Positions 9,443 through 18,626 of a stretch of DNA of 64,000 nt are shown in pieces. The notes beneath the pieces are model-generated. The model was not told the origin of the DNA. It saw only the letters and a list, made by a program, of their open reading frames with translations, and made no database searches. How positions within the stretch are numbered: position 1 is the first letter of the stretch; the number at the start of each line of letters is the position of its first letter. Source of the DNA: Corynebacterium sanguinis. GTDB lineage: Bacteria; Actinomycetota; Actinomycetes; Mycobacteriales; Mycobacteriaceae. The stretch spans positions 124,001 through 188,000 of the forward strand of contig NZ_CP038157.1 in NCBI RefSeq assembly GCF_007641235.1, given 5' to 3'. Position numbers and translations under genes: made by a program.

Positions 9443-12400
9443 TCGTCGAAACTCAGCTCGCCCATCGCCTCGGCCACCGTCCGGCCGCGGCGCTTGGGCG
9501 GGGTGGAGGTGGACCCGCCAATCTTCGCTCCCTTGTGCGTGACGGCCGCGCCGAAGTCACGCAGCGAAAACGCGGGCTCGCCGTTGAGCTTTTCCACGTT
9601 GAGCGGCTTCATCCGCCCCGCAGCAACGGCCTGCGACAGGGTCGAGATCACCAGCGGCATGGGGTCGTCGATCCCCTCGGGGAAATGGTCGAAGAACGTC
9701 GTCATGGTCTTGCCGCCGCGGGTGATGTGCGCGGCGAGGAGGCCGTCGATAAGCACAACCATGGCACCGGCGGAACGCGTCGGGCCCTGGGCGGGCCACG
9801 GCAGCGCGGCACCGTACGGGTTGGCCGGGTCAGTGGCGGCGAGCACGTACATCAGTGGCTCGCGCGTGCCCGAGGGCCAGCCCACCACGTCGTCGGAATC
9901 CTGGTGCCCGCGCAGGCGGTCAATCGTCGCGGGTGTAGAGAACTGCGACGCGCCGAGGCCCTCGATGAGGTATCCGCGCATCGCCTTGCCGGACTCCTCG
10001 AAACCGGAGAGCACCTTGTACGCCAGCGCGAAGCCGCCCAGCACGTCCTCGGCGACGACGCTGCCGCGCGTGACCACGCCGTAGCGGTCAAGCCACGCCT
10101 CGCCGAACGCCACCGAGCGGCGGGTCGCATCCGTATCGACGCTCGGAGTGGCGGCCCAGCGGCCCACCATGTCCGGTGGGGTCACCGTGGCAAAGGAAGT
10201 GCGGCCCGTGCGCACCCGTGAGCGCGACGGCCGCCGCTTGGCGCGGTGAGCCGTCTTCCCGCCGGACAGGCGCGCCCGGATCGGGGCGAAAGAATCGGGG
10301 GCGACGAACCCTGCCTCCACGAGGTCCCAGATCGATTCGCGCAGCTCCTCGACGGTCGTGCCCTGCAACAGGTCCGTAAACAGGAACCCTCCCCCGCCGC
10401 GCACTTTCTCCAGCACCTGGGCCTGGGTTAGCGACAGCGTCGGCTCGACGGAATCCGGCATGAGCTGGCCGGCGTAGTCGGCGGGCAGCAGCATCAGCCA
10501 CGGGTCGCGCGCGCCCGCCTTCCCCGCGCCGACGATGGAGATCTCCCCGGAGGCGGTCAGCTCGTCGAGCATCACCGGGTTGTAGTCGCCCACGCGCGAC
10601 GGCAGCACGTGCGACTCCCACGCAGAGGCGGGCAGCCGCACCCCGGCGAGTTGCTCCAATACCGTGTACACCCCGTCGGCGCCGCGCAGCGCCGCGACCT
10701 GGCCCGCCGGCGCGACGTGCGACCAGCTCGGCAAGAAGCGCCCAAACGCGGACTGGGACACGGGCCGGGTCTGCGCGCGCGCCGCGGCCAGGGAGCGCGA
10801 ACGGATGATGCGCAGCACCTCCACCGCCACGTACTCCTGCTCGGACACGCCCTGGCGGTAGCGGCCCTCGAACACCTTGCCCGCGTCCACCAGCGGCGCC
10901 AGCGCGGAGTAGGCCGCACCGACCGCGAGGCCGAAGGCGTCGGCAAGCTCGCGCAGCACGAACGGCCCGCGGGTGCGCACCCACCTGCTGACCAGCTGCG
11001 CTAAGGCGTCGTTAATCGTGGCGACCTGCGCCGCCACCCCGGGCGGGACCGGCACGCCGAGGCCGTCGCGCAACAGCGGCGCGTCGAGAACCTGGGCGAT
11101 GTGCTCGCGACCGCCGATGCGCACCCGCATCACGCGCGCGCCGAGCGAGGACTCGAGGGAGGCCAGCGGGACCGATGAGTATTCCGAGAGCTCGTCGATC
11201 GCGACCGGGCCGGCGATGCGCAGGGTGTCGGCGAACTGCTCAGAGGTCTGCGCCTTGCCCACCCGGCGCAGCGAGGCATCCACCTCGGCGATGATGTCGG
11301 CGTCGAGAAGCTCGCGCAGCTCGACGGTGCCCAGCAGCTTCGCAAGCAGCGACGGGTCGAGCGAGAGCGCGGCCGCGCGCTTCTCCGCCAGCGGGGTGCC
11401 ACCCTCGTACATGAAGGCGCCGGTGTAGTTGAACAGCAGCGAGGAGGCGAACGGGCTCGGCTGCTCGGTGGTGACCTCGGCGACGCGAATGCGCCGCGTC
11501 TGCAGGTGCTGCATCACCTCGCGCAGGGCAGGCAGGTCGTAGACGTCCTGCAGACACTCGCGCACCGTTTCCAAGATGATGGGAAACGACGGGTAGTTGC
11601 GAGCGACATCGAGAAGCTGCTCTGCGCGCTGGCGCTGCTGCCACAAGGGCGCGCGCTTGCCGGGGTTGCGCCGCGGCAGGAGCAACGCGCGCGCCGCGCA
11701 TTCCCGGAAACGCGAGGCGAACAGGGCGGAGTTGCCCACCTGCTCGGTGACAATGTCCGCGATCTCGTCGGCATCGAAGGAAAACAGGGAGGAGTCCGGC
11801 TCTTTCTCACCCTGCGGCAGGCGCAGCACGATACCGTCGTCGCCGGCGACCGCCTGGGCGTCCATCCCCGTGTCCTGGGCGATACGCCAGCCCGCGGCCA
11901 GCGCCCATGCGGCGTTGACCCCCTTGCCAAACGGGGTGTGCAGCACAACGCGCCAATCACCCAGCTCGTCGGTGAATCGCTCGAGCACCAGCGTGGTGTC
12001 GTCCGGGATGATGCCGGTGGCCTCCTCCTGCTCGTCGAGGTAGGCAATCAGGTTGCGGCGCGCGAACTCATCGAGCGAGGCGTCGAGCGGGCCCGAGCGT
12101 GCTTGACGACGAAACTCCCCCAACGCCTTGCCTAGCTCATACGGCCTGCCCAACGAATCACCCGTCCAAAAGGGCAGCCTGCCGGTGTGACCCGGCGCGG
12201 GCGTGACCTGCACCTGGTCGCGGGTGATGTTCTCGATGCGCCAGCTCGACGCTCCGAGGGTAAACACGTCGCCGACGCGCGACTCGTAGACCATCTCCTC
12301 GTCGAGCTCGCCGACGCGACGCGGCGCGGATCCCTCTCCCCCGCCAACGAGGAACACCCCGAACATGCCGCGGTCCGGGATCGTGCCGGCGTTGGTCACC

Positions 12401-14034
12401 GCCACGCGCTGCGCGCCGGGGCGGGCTTTCAGCACCGCGCCGTCGAGGATCGCGCGGGGCCGAAGCTCCGCGAAGTCCGTCGATGGGTACACGCCCACGA
12501 CCAGATCAATCACCGCGTCGAACACGTCGCGCGACAGGTTGCGGTACGGCCAGGCGCCGCGCACGGTGTCGTACCACTCGTCGACGTCGAGGTCCTCGAC
12601 GGAGACCGCGGCGATCGTCTGCTGCGTCAACACGTCGAGCGGGGACAGGGGCGTGCGCAGCTCCTCGATCTGGCCGGCGCGCATGCGTGGCACCGTCACC
12701 GCCGTCTGCACGAGGTCGGAGCGGTGCTTCGGGTAGAACGCGCCGGCGGAGGTTTCGCCAACGGAGTGCCCGGCGCGGCCGACGCGCTGCAGGCCGGAGG
12801 CCACCGACGGCGGCGACTCCACCTGAATCACCAGGTCAACCGCGCCCATGTCGATGCCGAGCTCGAGCGAGGACGTCGAGATCACGGCTTTCAGCGTGCC
12901 CTCTTTCAGCATCGTCTCGGTGGTCAGGCGCTCCTCCTTCGACACCGAGCCGTGGTGGGCGCGCGCGATCAGCGTCGGCGCGTGCCCCGCGGTGTCGACG
13001 GCTTTCATCAGCTGCGCGGGCGGGCGTCGTAAAGCGGGGCTTAAAGCGTCTGGGTCGTGCTCAATCGCCCACAGCTCGTTGAGCTGGCTGGTCAGGCGCT
13101 CGGCGGTGCGCCGCGAGTTGACAAAGACGATGGTCGAGCGGTGCGCCATCACCTTGTCGTACACCGCGCGCTCGATATGGGGCCAGATGCTTTTCGACGC
13201 CCCCACCGGCGCCGGGTCCAGCAAGTCATCTACGATCGCCTCGCCAATCGTCGACGCCTCCTCCGGCACGGGCAGATCACTCATGTCCTCGACGGGAACG
13301 TGCACGTCAAGCGACCACTTCTTCTCCGCCGGTGGGTTGACAATCGTGGTCTTCGGGCCGAGGAAGTTCGCGACCTCCTCCAGCGGGCGCACCGTGGCGG
13401 AAAGGCCGATGCGCTGGAACGGTCCCGTGATGCGGCGTAAACGCTCGAGCGAGAGCGCCAGGTGCACGCCGCGTTTCGTTCCCGCCAGGGCGTGGATCTC
13501 GTCGACGATGACGGTGTCGACTGTTTTGAGGATTCCAGCGGCCTTCGACGTGAGCATGAGGTAGAGCGACTCGGGCGTGGTGATCAGGATGTCCGGGGGC
13601 TTGCGCACCTGCCTATTGCGCTCCGCCTGCGGGGTATCGCCCGAGCGCACGCCCACCGAAATGTCCGGGGTGTCTAAGCCCATGCGCTGCGCCACGCGCG
13701 CGATGCCGCCGAGCGGGGCGCGCAGGTTGTTCTCCACGTCCACACCCAACGCCTTGAGCGGGGAGATGTAGAGCACCTTGACCCCGCCGTGGGTGGAGCG
13801 CGTCGAGCCGTCGATAGGCAGCGCCTGCTGGCCCGCACGCTCCACCAGCGAGTTGAGCGACCAGAGGAACGCGGCGAGCGTCTTACCGGAGCCGGTCGGC
13901 GCGACAACAAGGGCGTTTTCGCCTGCGGAGATCGTGCGCCACGCCCCCTCCTGGACCGCGGTCGGGGCTGCAAACACCTCGGCGAACCACGTCGCCACCT
14001 GGGGGTGGAAACGGTCCAAAACGCTTGCAGTCAT
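9439..14034 (-). CDS. lhr: Large ATP-dependent DNA helicase Lhr
   Basis: A 1531-aa superfamily 2 helicase. The N-terminal core has APTGSGKTLAAF (motif I), TPESLYLML, VDEIHALAG (motif II, DEIH), GLSATVRP (motif III) and QRVGRAGHSVG (motif VI); winged-helix and a long Lhr-specific C-terminal region follow. Lhr is a 3'-5' translocase that unwinds RNA:DNA hybrids and is induced by DNA damage in mycobacteria. I use the ATG at 14034 (MTASVLDRFHPQ) rather than one 9 bp upstream. The length is that of full-length Lhr. Its stop interlocks with that of the HNH gene over CTAG (9439-9442). Confidence 0.95.
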   Translation of the reverse strand: MTASVLDRFHPQVATWFAEVFAAPTAVQEGAWRTISAGENALVVAPTGSGKTLAAFLWSLNSLVERAGQQALPIDGSTRSTHGGVKVLYISPLKALGVDVENNLRAPLGGIARVAQRMGLDTPDISVGVRSGDTPQAERNRQVRKPPDILITTPESLYLMLTSKAAGILKTVDTVIVDEIHALAGTKRGVHLALSLERLRRITGPFQRIGLSATVRPLEEVANFLGPKTTIVNPPAEKKWSLDVHVPVEDMSDLPVPEEASTIGEAIVDDLLDPAPVGASKSIWPHIERAVYDKVMAHRSTIVFVNSRRTAERLTSQLNELWAIEHDPDALSPALRRPPAQLMKAVDTAGHAPTLIARAHHGSVSKEERLTTETMLKEGTLKAVISTSSLELGIDMGAVDLVIQVESPPSVASGLQRVGRAGHSVGETSAGAFYPKHRSDLVQTAVTVPRMRAGQIEELRTPLSPLDVLTQQTIAAVSVEDLDVDEWYDTVRGAWPYRNLSRDVFDAVIDLVVGVYPSTDFAELRPRAILDGAVLKARPGAQRVAVTNAGTIPDRGMFGVFLVGGGEGSAPRRVGELDEEMVYESRVGDVFTLGASSWRIENITRDQVQVTPAPGHTGRLPFWTGDSLGRPYELGKALGEFRRQARSGPLDASLDEFARRNLIAYLDEQEEATGIIPDDTTLVLERFTDELGDWRVVLHTPFGKGVNAAWALAAGWRIAQDTGMDAQAVAGDDGIVLRLPQGEKEPDSSLFSFDADEIADIVTEQVGNSALFASRFRECAARALLLPRRNPGKRAPLWQQRQRAEQLLDVARNYPSFPIILETVRECLQDVYDLPALREVMQHLQTRRIRVAEVTTEQPSPFASSLLFNYTGAFMYEGGTPLAEKRAAALSLDPSLLAKLLGTVELRELLDADIIAEVDASLRRVGKAQTSEQFADTLRIAGPVAIDELSEYSSVPLASLESSLGARVMRVRIGGREHIAQVLDAPLLRDGLGVPVPPGVAAQVATINDALAQLVSRWVRTRGPFVLRELADAFGLAVGAAYSALAPLVDAGKVFEGRYRQGVSEQEYVAVEVLRIIRSRSLAAARAQTRPVSQSAFGRFLPSWSHVAPAGQVAALRGADGVYTVLEQLAGVRLPASAWESHVLPSRVGDYNPVMLDELTASGEISIVGAGKAGARDPWLMLLPADYAGQLMPDSVEPTLSLTQAQVLEKVRGGGGFLFTDLLQGTTVEELRESIWDLVEAGFVAPDSFAPIRARLSGGKTAHRAKRRPSRSRVRTGRTSFATVTPPDMVGRWAATPSVDTDATRRSVAFGEAWLDRYGVVTRGSVVAEDVLGGFALAYKVLSGFEESGKAMRGYLIEGLGASQFSTPATIDRLRGHQDSDDVVGWPSGTREPLMYVLAATDPANPYGAALPWPAQGPTRSAGAMVVLIDGLLAAHITRGGKTMTTFFDHFPEGIDDPMPLVISTLSQAVAAGRMKPLNVEKLNGEPAFSLRDFGAAVTHKGAKIGGSTSTPPKRRGRTVAEAMGELSFDD

Positions 14035-14066
14035 GCGGAACACTTTAACCGGGTAATGTTTGGGCC

Positions 14067-14852
14067 ATGACTGTACCGGACTCCCAGCACTCCGACTCGC
14101 GGCTGACCAACCTCATCGCCCAGGGTACGGGCGAGATCCTCAAGGGGATCCGCGGCGTCGGGCTGCTCCGCGGCCGCGAGCTCGGCGAGGCGGGCGACGA
14201 CCTCGCCCAAAACTGGATCGCCCGCGTGCTCGCCCAGCACCGGCCTGACGACGGCTTCCTCTCCGAGGAGGCCGCCGACAACTCGGAGCGCCTGGACAAG
14301 GAGCGCGTCTGGATTGTCGACCCACTCGACGGCACCAAGGAGTTCGCCACCGGCCGCCAGGACTGGGCCGTCCACGTCGCGCTGGTGGAAAACGGCGTTC
14401 CCACCCACGCCGCGGTCGGCCTGCCCGACCTGGGCGTGGTGTTCAAGTCCTCCGATGTGCGCCACGTTTCCGGTCCCCTGTCGCGCCGCATCGCGCTGTC
14501 GCGCAACCGCCCGCCGGAGGTGGCGCAGTTCGTCGCCGACAAGCTCGGCTTCGAAACCGTCGGGGTCGGCTCCGCCGGGGCGAAGGCGATGCACGTGCTG
14601 CTGGGTGACTACGACGCCTACATCCACGCCGGCGGCCAGTACGAGTGGGACCAGGCCGCGCCCGTCGGGGTGTCGCTGGCCGCGGGGCTGCACGCCTCGC
14701 GTCTCGACGGCTCCGAGTTGCGCTACAACAACGCCGACACCTACATCCCCGACCTGCTAATCTGCCGCCCTGAGCTGGCCGAGGACATCCTCAAAGCCTG
14801 CGCCGAGTACCTCGAGCAGCACGGCTCCTTCGATGGCCTTGCTGGCACGTAG
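14067..14852 (+). CDS. cysQ: 3'(2'),5'-bisphosphate nucleotidase CysQ (inositol monophosphatase family)
   Basis: A magnesium-dependent phosphatase that hydrolyses 3'-phosphoadenosine 5'-phosphate released in sulfate assimilation, and possibly inositol phosphates. Metal-binding motifs are visible: LSEEAADN (EE), [12 protein letters not shown] (DPLDGT) and [10 protein letters not shown] (WDxAAP). Length 261 aa is normal for actinobacterial CysQ. The start ATG is 32 bp upstream-divergent from lhr. It precedes thyA by 23 bp, forming the head of a cysQ-thyA-folA-mycoredoxin cluster that is conserved in other corynebacteria. Confidence 0.9.
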   Translation: MTVPDSQHSDSRLTNLIAQGTGEILKGIRGVGLLRGRELGEAGDDLAQNWIARVLAQHRPDDGFLSEEAADNSERLDKERVWIVDPLDGTKEFATGRQDWAVHVALVENGVPTHAAVGLPDLGVVFKSSDVRHVSGPLSRRIALSRNRPPEVAQFVADKLGFETVGVGSAGAKAMHVLLGDYDAYIHAGGQYEWDQAAPVGVSLAAGLHASRLDGSELRYNNADTYIPDLLICRPELAEDILKACAEYLEQHGSFDGLAGT

Positions 14853-14875
14853 CGAACCCATTAAGGTCACTGCAC

Positions 14876-15676
14876 ATGACTGTGCCCGCCCCCTATGAAA
14901 ATTTGCTGCGCGACATCCTGGACAACGGCTCGGCTAAGGGCGACCGAACGGGCACCGGGACGCTTAGCGTTTTCGGTCGCCAGCTGCGCTACGACCTCTC
15001 CAGTGCGTTTCCGCTGCTGACCACCAAGAAGGTCTACTTCAAGGGCGTTGTCGGCGAGCTGCTGTGGTTCCTGCGCGGCGAGTCGAACGTGACCTGGCTT
15101 CAGGACAACAACATCCGCATCTGGAACGAGTGGGCGGATGAGGACGGCGAGCTCGGCCCCGTCTACGGCGTGCAGTGGCGCTCGTGGCCGACCCCGGACG
15201 GCTCGCACATCGACCAGATCTCCGAGTCGCTGCGCCTGCTTCGCGACGACCCCGAGTCGCGCCGCAACCTCGTCTCGGCGTGGAACGTCTCCGAGCTGGA
15301 CAAGATGGCGCTCATGCCCTGCCACCTGCTCTTCCAGCTCTACGTGGCGGACGGTCGGTTGAGCATGCAGGTCTACCAGCGCTCCGCCGACATGTTCTTG
15401 GGCGTGCCGTTCAACATCGCCTCGTACTCGCTGTTGACGCACATGTTCGCGCAGCAGGCGGGCCTCAAGGTCGGCGAGCTGATCTGGACCGGAGGCGACT
15501 GCCACATCTACAACAACCACATCGAGCAGGTAAAAGAGCAGCTTTCCCGCGAGGTGCGCCCCTACCCCACGCTCGAGCTGACCAAGGCACCGAGCCTGTT
15601 CGAATACGACTTCGATGACATCAAAGTTGTCGGATACGACCCCCACCCGACCATCACGGCGGAGGTGGCGGTCTAG
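14876..15676 (+). CDS. thyA: Thymidylate synthase
   Basis: Methylates dUMP to dTMP using methylenetetrahydrofolate, giving dihydrofolate. The catalytic cysteine lies in [12 protein letters not shown], preceded by the folate/phosphate arginine stretch [10 protein letters not shown], and followed by the dUMP-binding [10 protein letters not shown]. Length 266 aa matches bacterial ThyA. The stop codon TAG at 15674-15676 shares its G with the GTG start of folA, so the two enzymes that make and recycle dihydrofolate are probably translationally coupled. Confidence 0.98.
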   Translation: MTVPAPYENLLRDILDNGSAKGDRTGTGTLSVFGRQLRYDLSSAFPLLTTKKVYFKGVVGELLWFLRGESNVTWLQDNNIRIWNEWADEDGELGPVYGVQWRSWPTPDGSHIDQISESLRLLRDDPESRRNLVSAWNVSELDKMALMPCHLLFQLYVADGRLSMQVYQRSADMFLGVPFNIASYSLLTHMFAQQAGLKVGELIWTGGDCHIYNNHIEQVKEQLSREVRPYPTLELTKAPSLFEYDFDDIKVVGYDPHPTITAEVAV

Positions 15677-16155
15677 TGCTGGGCGCGATCTGGGCCCAGA
15701 GTCTCGACGGCGTGATCGGCGACGGCGCCGGCATGCCCTGGCACCTGCCGGAGGACCTGAAGCATTTCAAGGAGATCACCTTCGGCCACCCGATCATCAT
15801 GGGCCGACGCACCTGGGAGGCTCTGCCGATGCGACCGCTGCCGGGGCGCCCCAACCACGTTGTGTCCTCGCGCGAGGCCGGCACCTGGTCCAACGGCGCA
15901 TTCGTCTCCCGCGACCTACCGGACTTGGAAACCGACGCCTGGATCATCGGCGGCGCCCAGCTCTACGAGGCCACCATCGACGAGGTCGACATCATCGAGC
16001 GCACGCTTATCGACGCCCACCTCGCCGCCGCAATCGGCCGCAACGCCGTCTTCGCTCCCCGCCTGACCGAGGACTTCAAACTCGTCTCGGACGGCGGCTG
16101 GCTCACCTCCTCAACCGGACTGCGCTACCGCTTCCAGCGCTTCGAAAGGATCTGA
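15676..16155 (+). CDS. folA: Dihydrofolate reductase
   Basis: Reduces dihydrofolate produced by ThyA to tetrahydrofolate with NADPH. N-terminal GAIWAQSLDGVIGDG, the substrate-site WHLPEDLKHFK with the catalytic acidic residue, the cofactor motif MGRRTWEAL and the IIGGAQLYE segment are all present. Length is 159 aa. Start is GTG, overlapping the thyA stop by one base. The next gene begins one base after its TGA, so all of these form one transcription unit. Confidence 0.97.
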   Translation: MLGAIWAQSLDGVIGDGAGMPWHLPEDLKHFKEITFGHPIIMGRRTWEALPMRPLPGRPNHVVSSREAGTWSNGAFVSRDLPDLETDAWIIGGAQLYEATIDEVDIIERTLIDAHLAAAIGRNAVFAPRLTEDFKLVSDGGWLTSSTGLRYRFQRFERI

Positions 16156-16156
16156 C

Positions 16157-16414
16157 ATGACCTCCCCCGTAACCGTCTACGCCACCAGCTGGTGCCCCTA
16201 CTGCCGCGTCCTGCTCGCCGGGCTCAAGCGCACCGATGTCGACTACGAGGTCGTCGACGTCGACGACCCGAAGAACGCCGAGTTCTCGGACTGGGTCGCC
16301 TCCGTCAACAACGGCAACAGGATCGTGCCCACGGTGCGCTTTTCCGACGGCACCCACGCCACGAATCCAGCTGTGGATGTTGTCGCGGCGAAGTACCGCG
16401 AGCTCACTTCCTAA
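16157..16414 (+). CDS. mrx1: Mycoredoxin, glutaredoxin-like Mrx1
   Basis: An 85-aa glutaredoxin-fold oxidoreductase with the active site SWCPYCRVL near residues 11-19, the VPTVRF cis-proline loop and a short C-terminal helix. Mrx1 in Corynebacterium glutamicum and mycobacteria reduces mycothiol mixed disulfides, taking electrons from mycothiol and Mtr. A ribosome site (GAAAGGA) lies in the folA tail and the ATG is one base beyond the folA stop. Its TAA overlaps the stop of the opposite HTH gene by four bases (CTAA at 16411-16414). Confidence 0.88.
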   Translation: MTSPVTVYATSWCPYCRVLLAGLKRTDVDYEVVDVDDPKNAEFSDWVASVNNGNRIVPTVRFSDGTHATNPAVDVVAAKYRELTS

Positions 16415-16926
16415 ATTTCCCGGACGTAGAAGCAGTCCGGGAACCGCGTGGTTGCGGCCTCCCACCCGGCCTCGGCCGAGGGCATGGCGGTAAGCCGGGC
16501 GATCGATACGCGTTGAATCTCCCACTTCACATCGGTCTTGATCATGATGTGGCGGCCGTGCTCAGATTTCACCGGTTTCCACCCCTGGAGGCCGGCGGCG
16601 TTGAGCTGTTCCACCTCGTCGTTGCGGTCCACCGGTCCAAGCATTCTGGATGTGGGCGGAAGTTCAGGCGCGGGGCGGTAGTTCGGGTCAACGCGCTGCT
16701 GCACGGCCTGGCGGGACACACCGAGATGCTTGCCGATGCGCGACCACGAGACGCCATCGTTGTGGGCGGCCAGCAATGCCTGCACCTCCAGTTCGGTGGC
16801 GACTCGGGCGATACGGGCGAACCGGTCGGCATCCTTCAACGAGTCCGGCACGTCGGTGGTGGGGGCGTCGATACGCGTCGCGAGCTCGGTGATGTCCACG
16901 GCGAGGCGGGCGTCATTGTCCTGCAT
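16411..16926 (-). CDS. Small helix-turn-helix protein of unknown function
   Basis: A 171-aa protein whose only recognisable element is a helix-turn-helix at about residues 46-80, with core WSRIGKHLGVSRQAVQQR. The C-terminal half (GWKPVKSEHGRHIMIKTDVKWEI) looks mixed alpha/beta and is not recognised. The frame is open much further upstream, but that part reads like shadow sequence; the ATG at 16926 (MQDNDARLAVD) is 5 bp after the preceding small membrane-protein gene on the same strand. Two palindromes in front of that gene could be its operators. Function is unknown. Confidence 0.7.
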   Translation of the reverse strand: MQDNDARLAVDITELATRIDAPTTDVPDSLKDADRFARIARVATELEVQALLAAHNDGVSWSRIGKHLGVSRQAVQQRVDPNYRPAPELPPTSRMLGPVDRNDEVEQLNAAGLQGWKPVKSEHGRHIMIKTDVKWEIQRVSIARLTAMPSAEAGWEAATTRFPDCFYVREI

Positions 16927-16931
16927 GCCGG

Positions 16932-17162
16932 TTACTGCTCGTCGGCCGGGCGCCAGGGCTCGGCGTGGAAGCTGCGCCGTTTGATGAGGTGGTCGAGCCA
17001 CTTGAAGATGGCGTAGAACAGGGCGGTCACCACTGCGAAGTAGACCACGGCAAGTGGAATGGCGACGCTGACGAAGATTCCGATGAAGGCGAGGATGACA
17101 ACGGCAATGAACGCGAGGAGTAGAAGTTGACGGCTTCTCTTGATCTTGGGTTCGGTAGTCAT
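16932..17162 (-). CDS. Small membrane protein, unknown function
   Basis: A 76-aa protein with a basic N-terminus (PKIKRSR), a long hydrophobic stretch of about residues 12-50 that can form two membrane spans, and a polar, tryptophan-containing tail (HAEPWRPADEQ). It precedes the HTH gene by 5 bp on the same strand, so the two are probably co-transcribed. No Shine-Dalgarno is seen: the palindrome at 17166-17180 sits directly in front of the ATG, so the mRNA may be leaderless or initiation may be controlled by the operator. Not assigned to a named family. Confidence 0.65.
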   Translation of the reverse strand: MTTEPKIKRSRQLLLLAFIAVVILAFIGIFVSVAIPLAVVYFAVVTALFYAIFKWLDHLIKRRSFHAEPWRPADEQ

Positions 17163-17165
17163 GGG

Positions 17166-17180
17166 GCAAGTTTAACTTGC
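17166..17180. promoter_or_regulatory. Palindromic operator candidate, site 1
   Basis: GCAAGTTTAACTTGC has perfect 6-bp arms (GCAAGT/ACTTGC) around three bases and lies 3 bp from the start codon of the small membrane-protein gene on the minus strand. A second copy lies 29 bp further upstream. The likely ligand is the HTH protein encoded second in the operon; that is inference. Confidence 0.5.
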
Positions 17181-17194
17181 ACGTAACGAGGCTG

Positions 17195-17209
17195 GCAAGT
17201 CTATCTTGC
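17195..17209. promoter_or_regulatory. Palindromic operator candidate, site 2
   Basis: GCAAGTCTATCTTGC shares GCAAG/CTTGC arms and spacing with site 1, 29 bp away centre to centre. Read on the minus strand it contains TAGACT, which could serve as a -10 element. Two matching sites in one promoter suggest cooperative repression. Confidence 0.48.
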
Positions 17210-17264
17210 ACCCCTGGTTGTTGATTTAGGGGTGAGATTGAGCGTGCGGTAACCTAATGCCACT

Positions 17265-17337
17265 GCCCTAGTAGCTCAGTGGATAGAGCACGGCTCTCCT
17301 AAAGCCGGTGTCGGAGGTTCGATTCCTCTCTGGGGCG
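17265..17337 (+). tRNA. tRNA-Arg (anticodon CCT)
   Basis: A full cloverleaf: acceptor strands GCCCTAG and CTGGGGC pair over seven positions (one T-G), the D-arm is GCTC...GAGC, the anticodon stem CGGCT/AGCCG encloses the loop CTCCTAA with anticodon CCT, and the T-arm is GGAGG-TTCGATT-CCTCT. The CCA end is not encoded. It reads AGG codons. An IS481-family element has inserted just past its 3' end, and the duplicated target includes the last 11 bases of the mature sequence plus the discriminator, so the gene itself is intact. Confidence 0.97.
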
Positions 17338-17341
17338 CTCA
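17326..17341. repeat. 16-bp target site duplication, left copy
   Basis: CTCTCTGGGGCGCTCA directly precedes the left end of the IS481-family element. It consists of the tRNA-Arg 3' end plus four bases. The same 16 bases recur at 18829-18844 directly after the right end. Confidence 0.85.
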
Positions 17342-17436
17342 TGTCATGAGTCGCGACATGGTTGACAGATCAGTCGCGACATGGTTGGCAAACCGGTGTC
17401 CCGGGTTTTGTTTTTCCGGGGCGCCGGTTATGCGTT

Positions 17437-18624
17437 TTAGCTCAGGGGTGGGTCGCCTTTTCGCCAGTATGGTTTTTGGTATTGGCGGGTGGTGTCGATG
17501 TAGTGTTCGGCGATGATTTCGCTGGTTTCTTGTGTGGATGTGGTGATGTGGTTGTCGGTGATGACCATGAGGATGTTCTCCCCGGCCCATGCTCGTCCGA
17601 TTCCTAGGTGGTAGAGCCTGCCTGCGTAGCGGATGCTGACTTTGCCGTTGGGGGCGACGATGTCGTGGCGCACGCGCCATTCTTGGGTGGGCGTGGTGGT
17701 GGGGGTGGCTTTCGGCCCTGTTGTGTAGGCGGTCTCGGGGGTGCGCCGTCCTAGGGCGCGGTGCGGGCGTTGTGTGTTGTAGTAGCCGGCGAATTCGTCG
17801 AGTTGGTGTTGTAGCTGTGTGATGGTTTCCGCTGGTGGTTGTGCGCTGATCCATTTTTTTAATGTTTGGTGGAACCGTTCGATTTTGCCTTGGGTTTGCG
17901 GGTGGCCCGGCCTGCCGTTCTTTTGCTGGATGCGGTGGGTTGTCAGGACTTTCTCGAAGGCGTTTCGCCCGCCTTTGCGTCCGGCCAGGCGTGCGGTGAA
18001 CACCAGGCCGTTGTCGGTCAATGTTGATGCCGGTGGGCCGTAGATGTCGATGAGTCGGGATAGTTCGTCTGCGACGGCCACGCCGGTGAAGGCGGCGCGG
18101 GTGGTCATCGACAGCAGGTAGCGGGAGTGATCGTCGATGAAGTCGAGGACTTCTACCCGGGTGCCGTCGAGAAGGAACAGGTGGGTGATGTCTGCCTGCC
18201 AGCATTCGTTGGGCATGGCGGCTTCGAACCTGATGTAGGAGCTGCGCGGCTTCTTCTGCGGCTGCGGGGTCACTAAACCGGCGGCGGTGATGATCCTGCG
18301 GATTGTTGATGGTGATGGCACGCGCATGCCTTGGCGCTCCAGGTGGAAGGCAATCGTGTCGGGGCCCGCGTCGAAACCGGCCCGGGTGAGTTCTTTGCGT
18401 ATCTCGATGATGTGGTTGCGCAGCGGTTCGGGTACGGCGTGCTGGTGGGTGCGCGGTGCGCGGGACTTCGGGGCGATAGCGTCGGGTCCGCCTGTATCAA
18501 AGTCGGCCAGGATTTTGTAGACCCTTTGGCGTGAGATGTTGAAGCGGGCGGCGACTTTTGCCACGGGTTCGTGTTGTTCTCTGACGGCTTTAACGATGGC
18601 GAGGTTGCGGTTGGGGCTGTTCAC
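17437..18624 (-). CDS. IS481-family transposase
   Basis: A 395-aa DDE transposase. The N-terminal HTH (VAKVAARFNISRQRVYKIL) precedes the rve catalytic core with WQADITHLFLLDG (first D), STLTDNGLVF (second D) and GKIERFHQTLKKW (E); a C-terminal beta-rich domain follows. The frame is open for 58 more codons upstream, but that stretch translates the IS terminal iterons (two copies of VRSVATxLT), so I place the start at the GTG at 18624 (NSPNRNLAIVKAV). No frameshift or stop is seen, so the transposase may be active. Confidence 0.88.
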   Translation of the reverse strand: MNSPNRNLAIVKAVREQHEPVAKVAARFNISRQRVYKILADFDTGGPDAIAPKSRAPRTHQHAVPEPLRNHIIEIRKELTRAGFDAGPDTIAFHLERQGMRVPSPSTIRRIITAAGLVTPQPQKKPRSSYIRFEAAMPNECWQADITHLFLLDGTRVEVLDFIDDHSRYLLSMTTRAAFTGVAVADELSRLIDIYGPPASTLTDNGLVFTARLAGRKGGRNAFEKVLTTHRIQQKNGRPGHPQTQGKIERFHQTLKKWISAQPPAETITQLQHQLDEFAGYYNTQRPHRALGRRTPETAYTTGPKATPTTTPTQEWRVRHDIVAPNGKVSIRYAGRLYHLGIGRAWAGENILMVITDNHITTSTQETSEIIAEHYIDTTRQYQKPYWRKGDPPLS

Positions 18625-18626
18625 CG

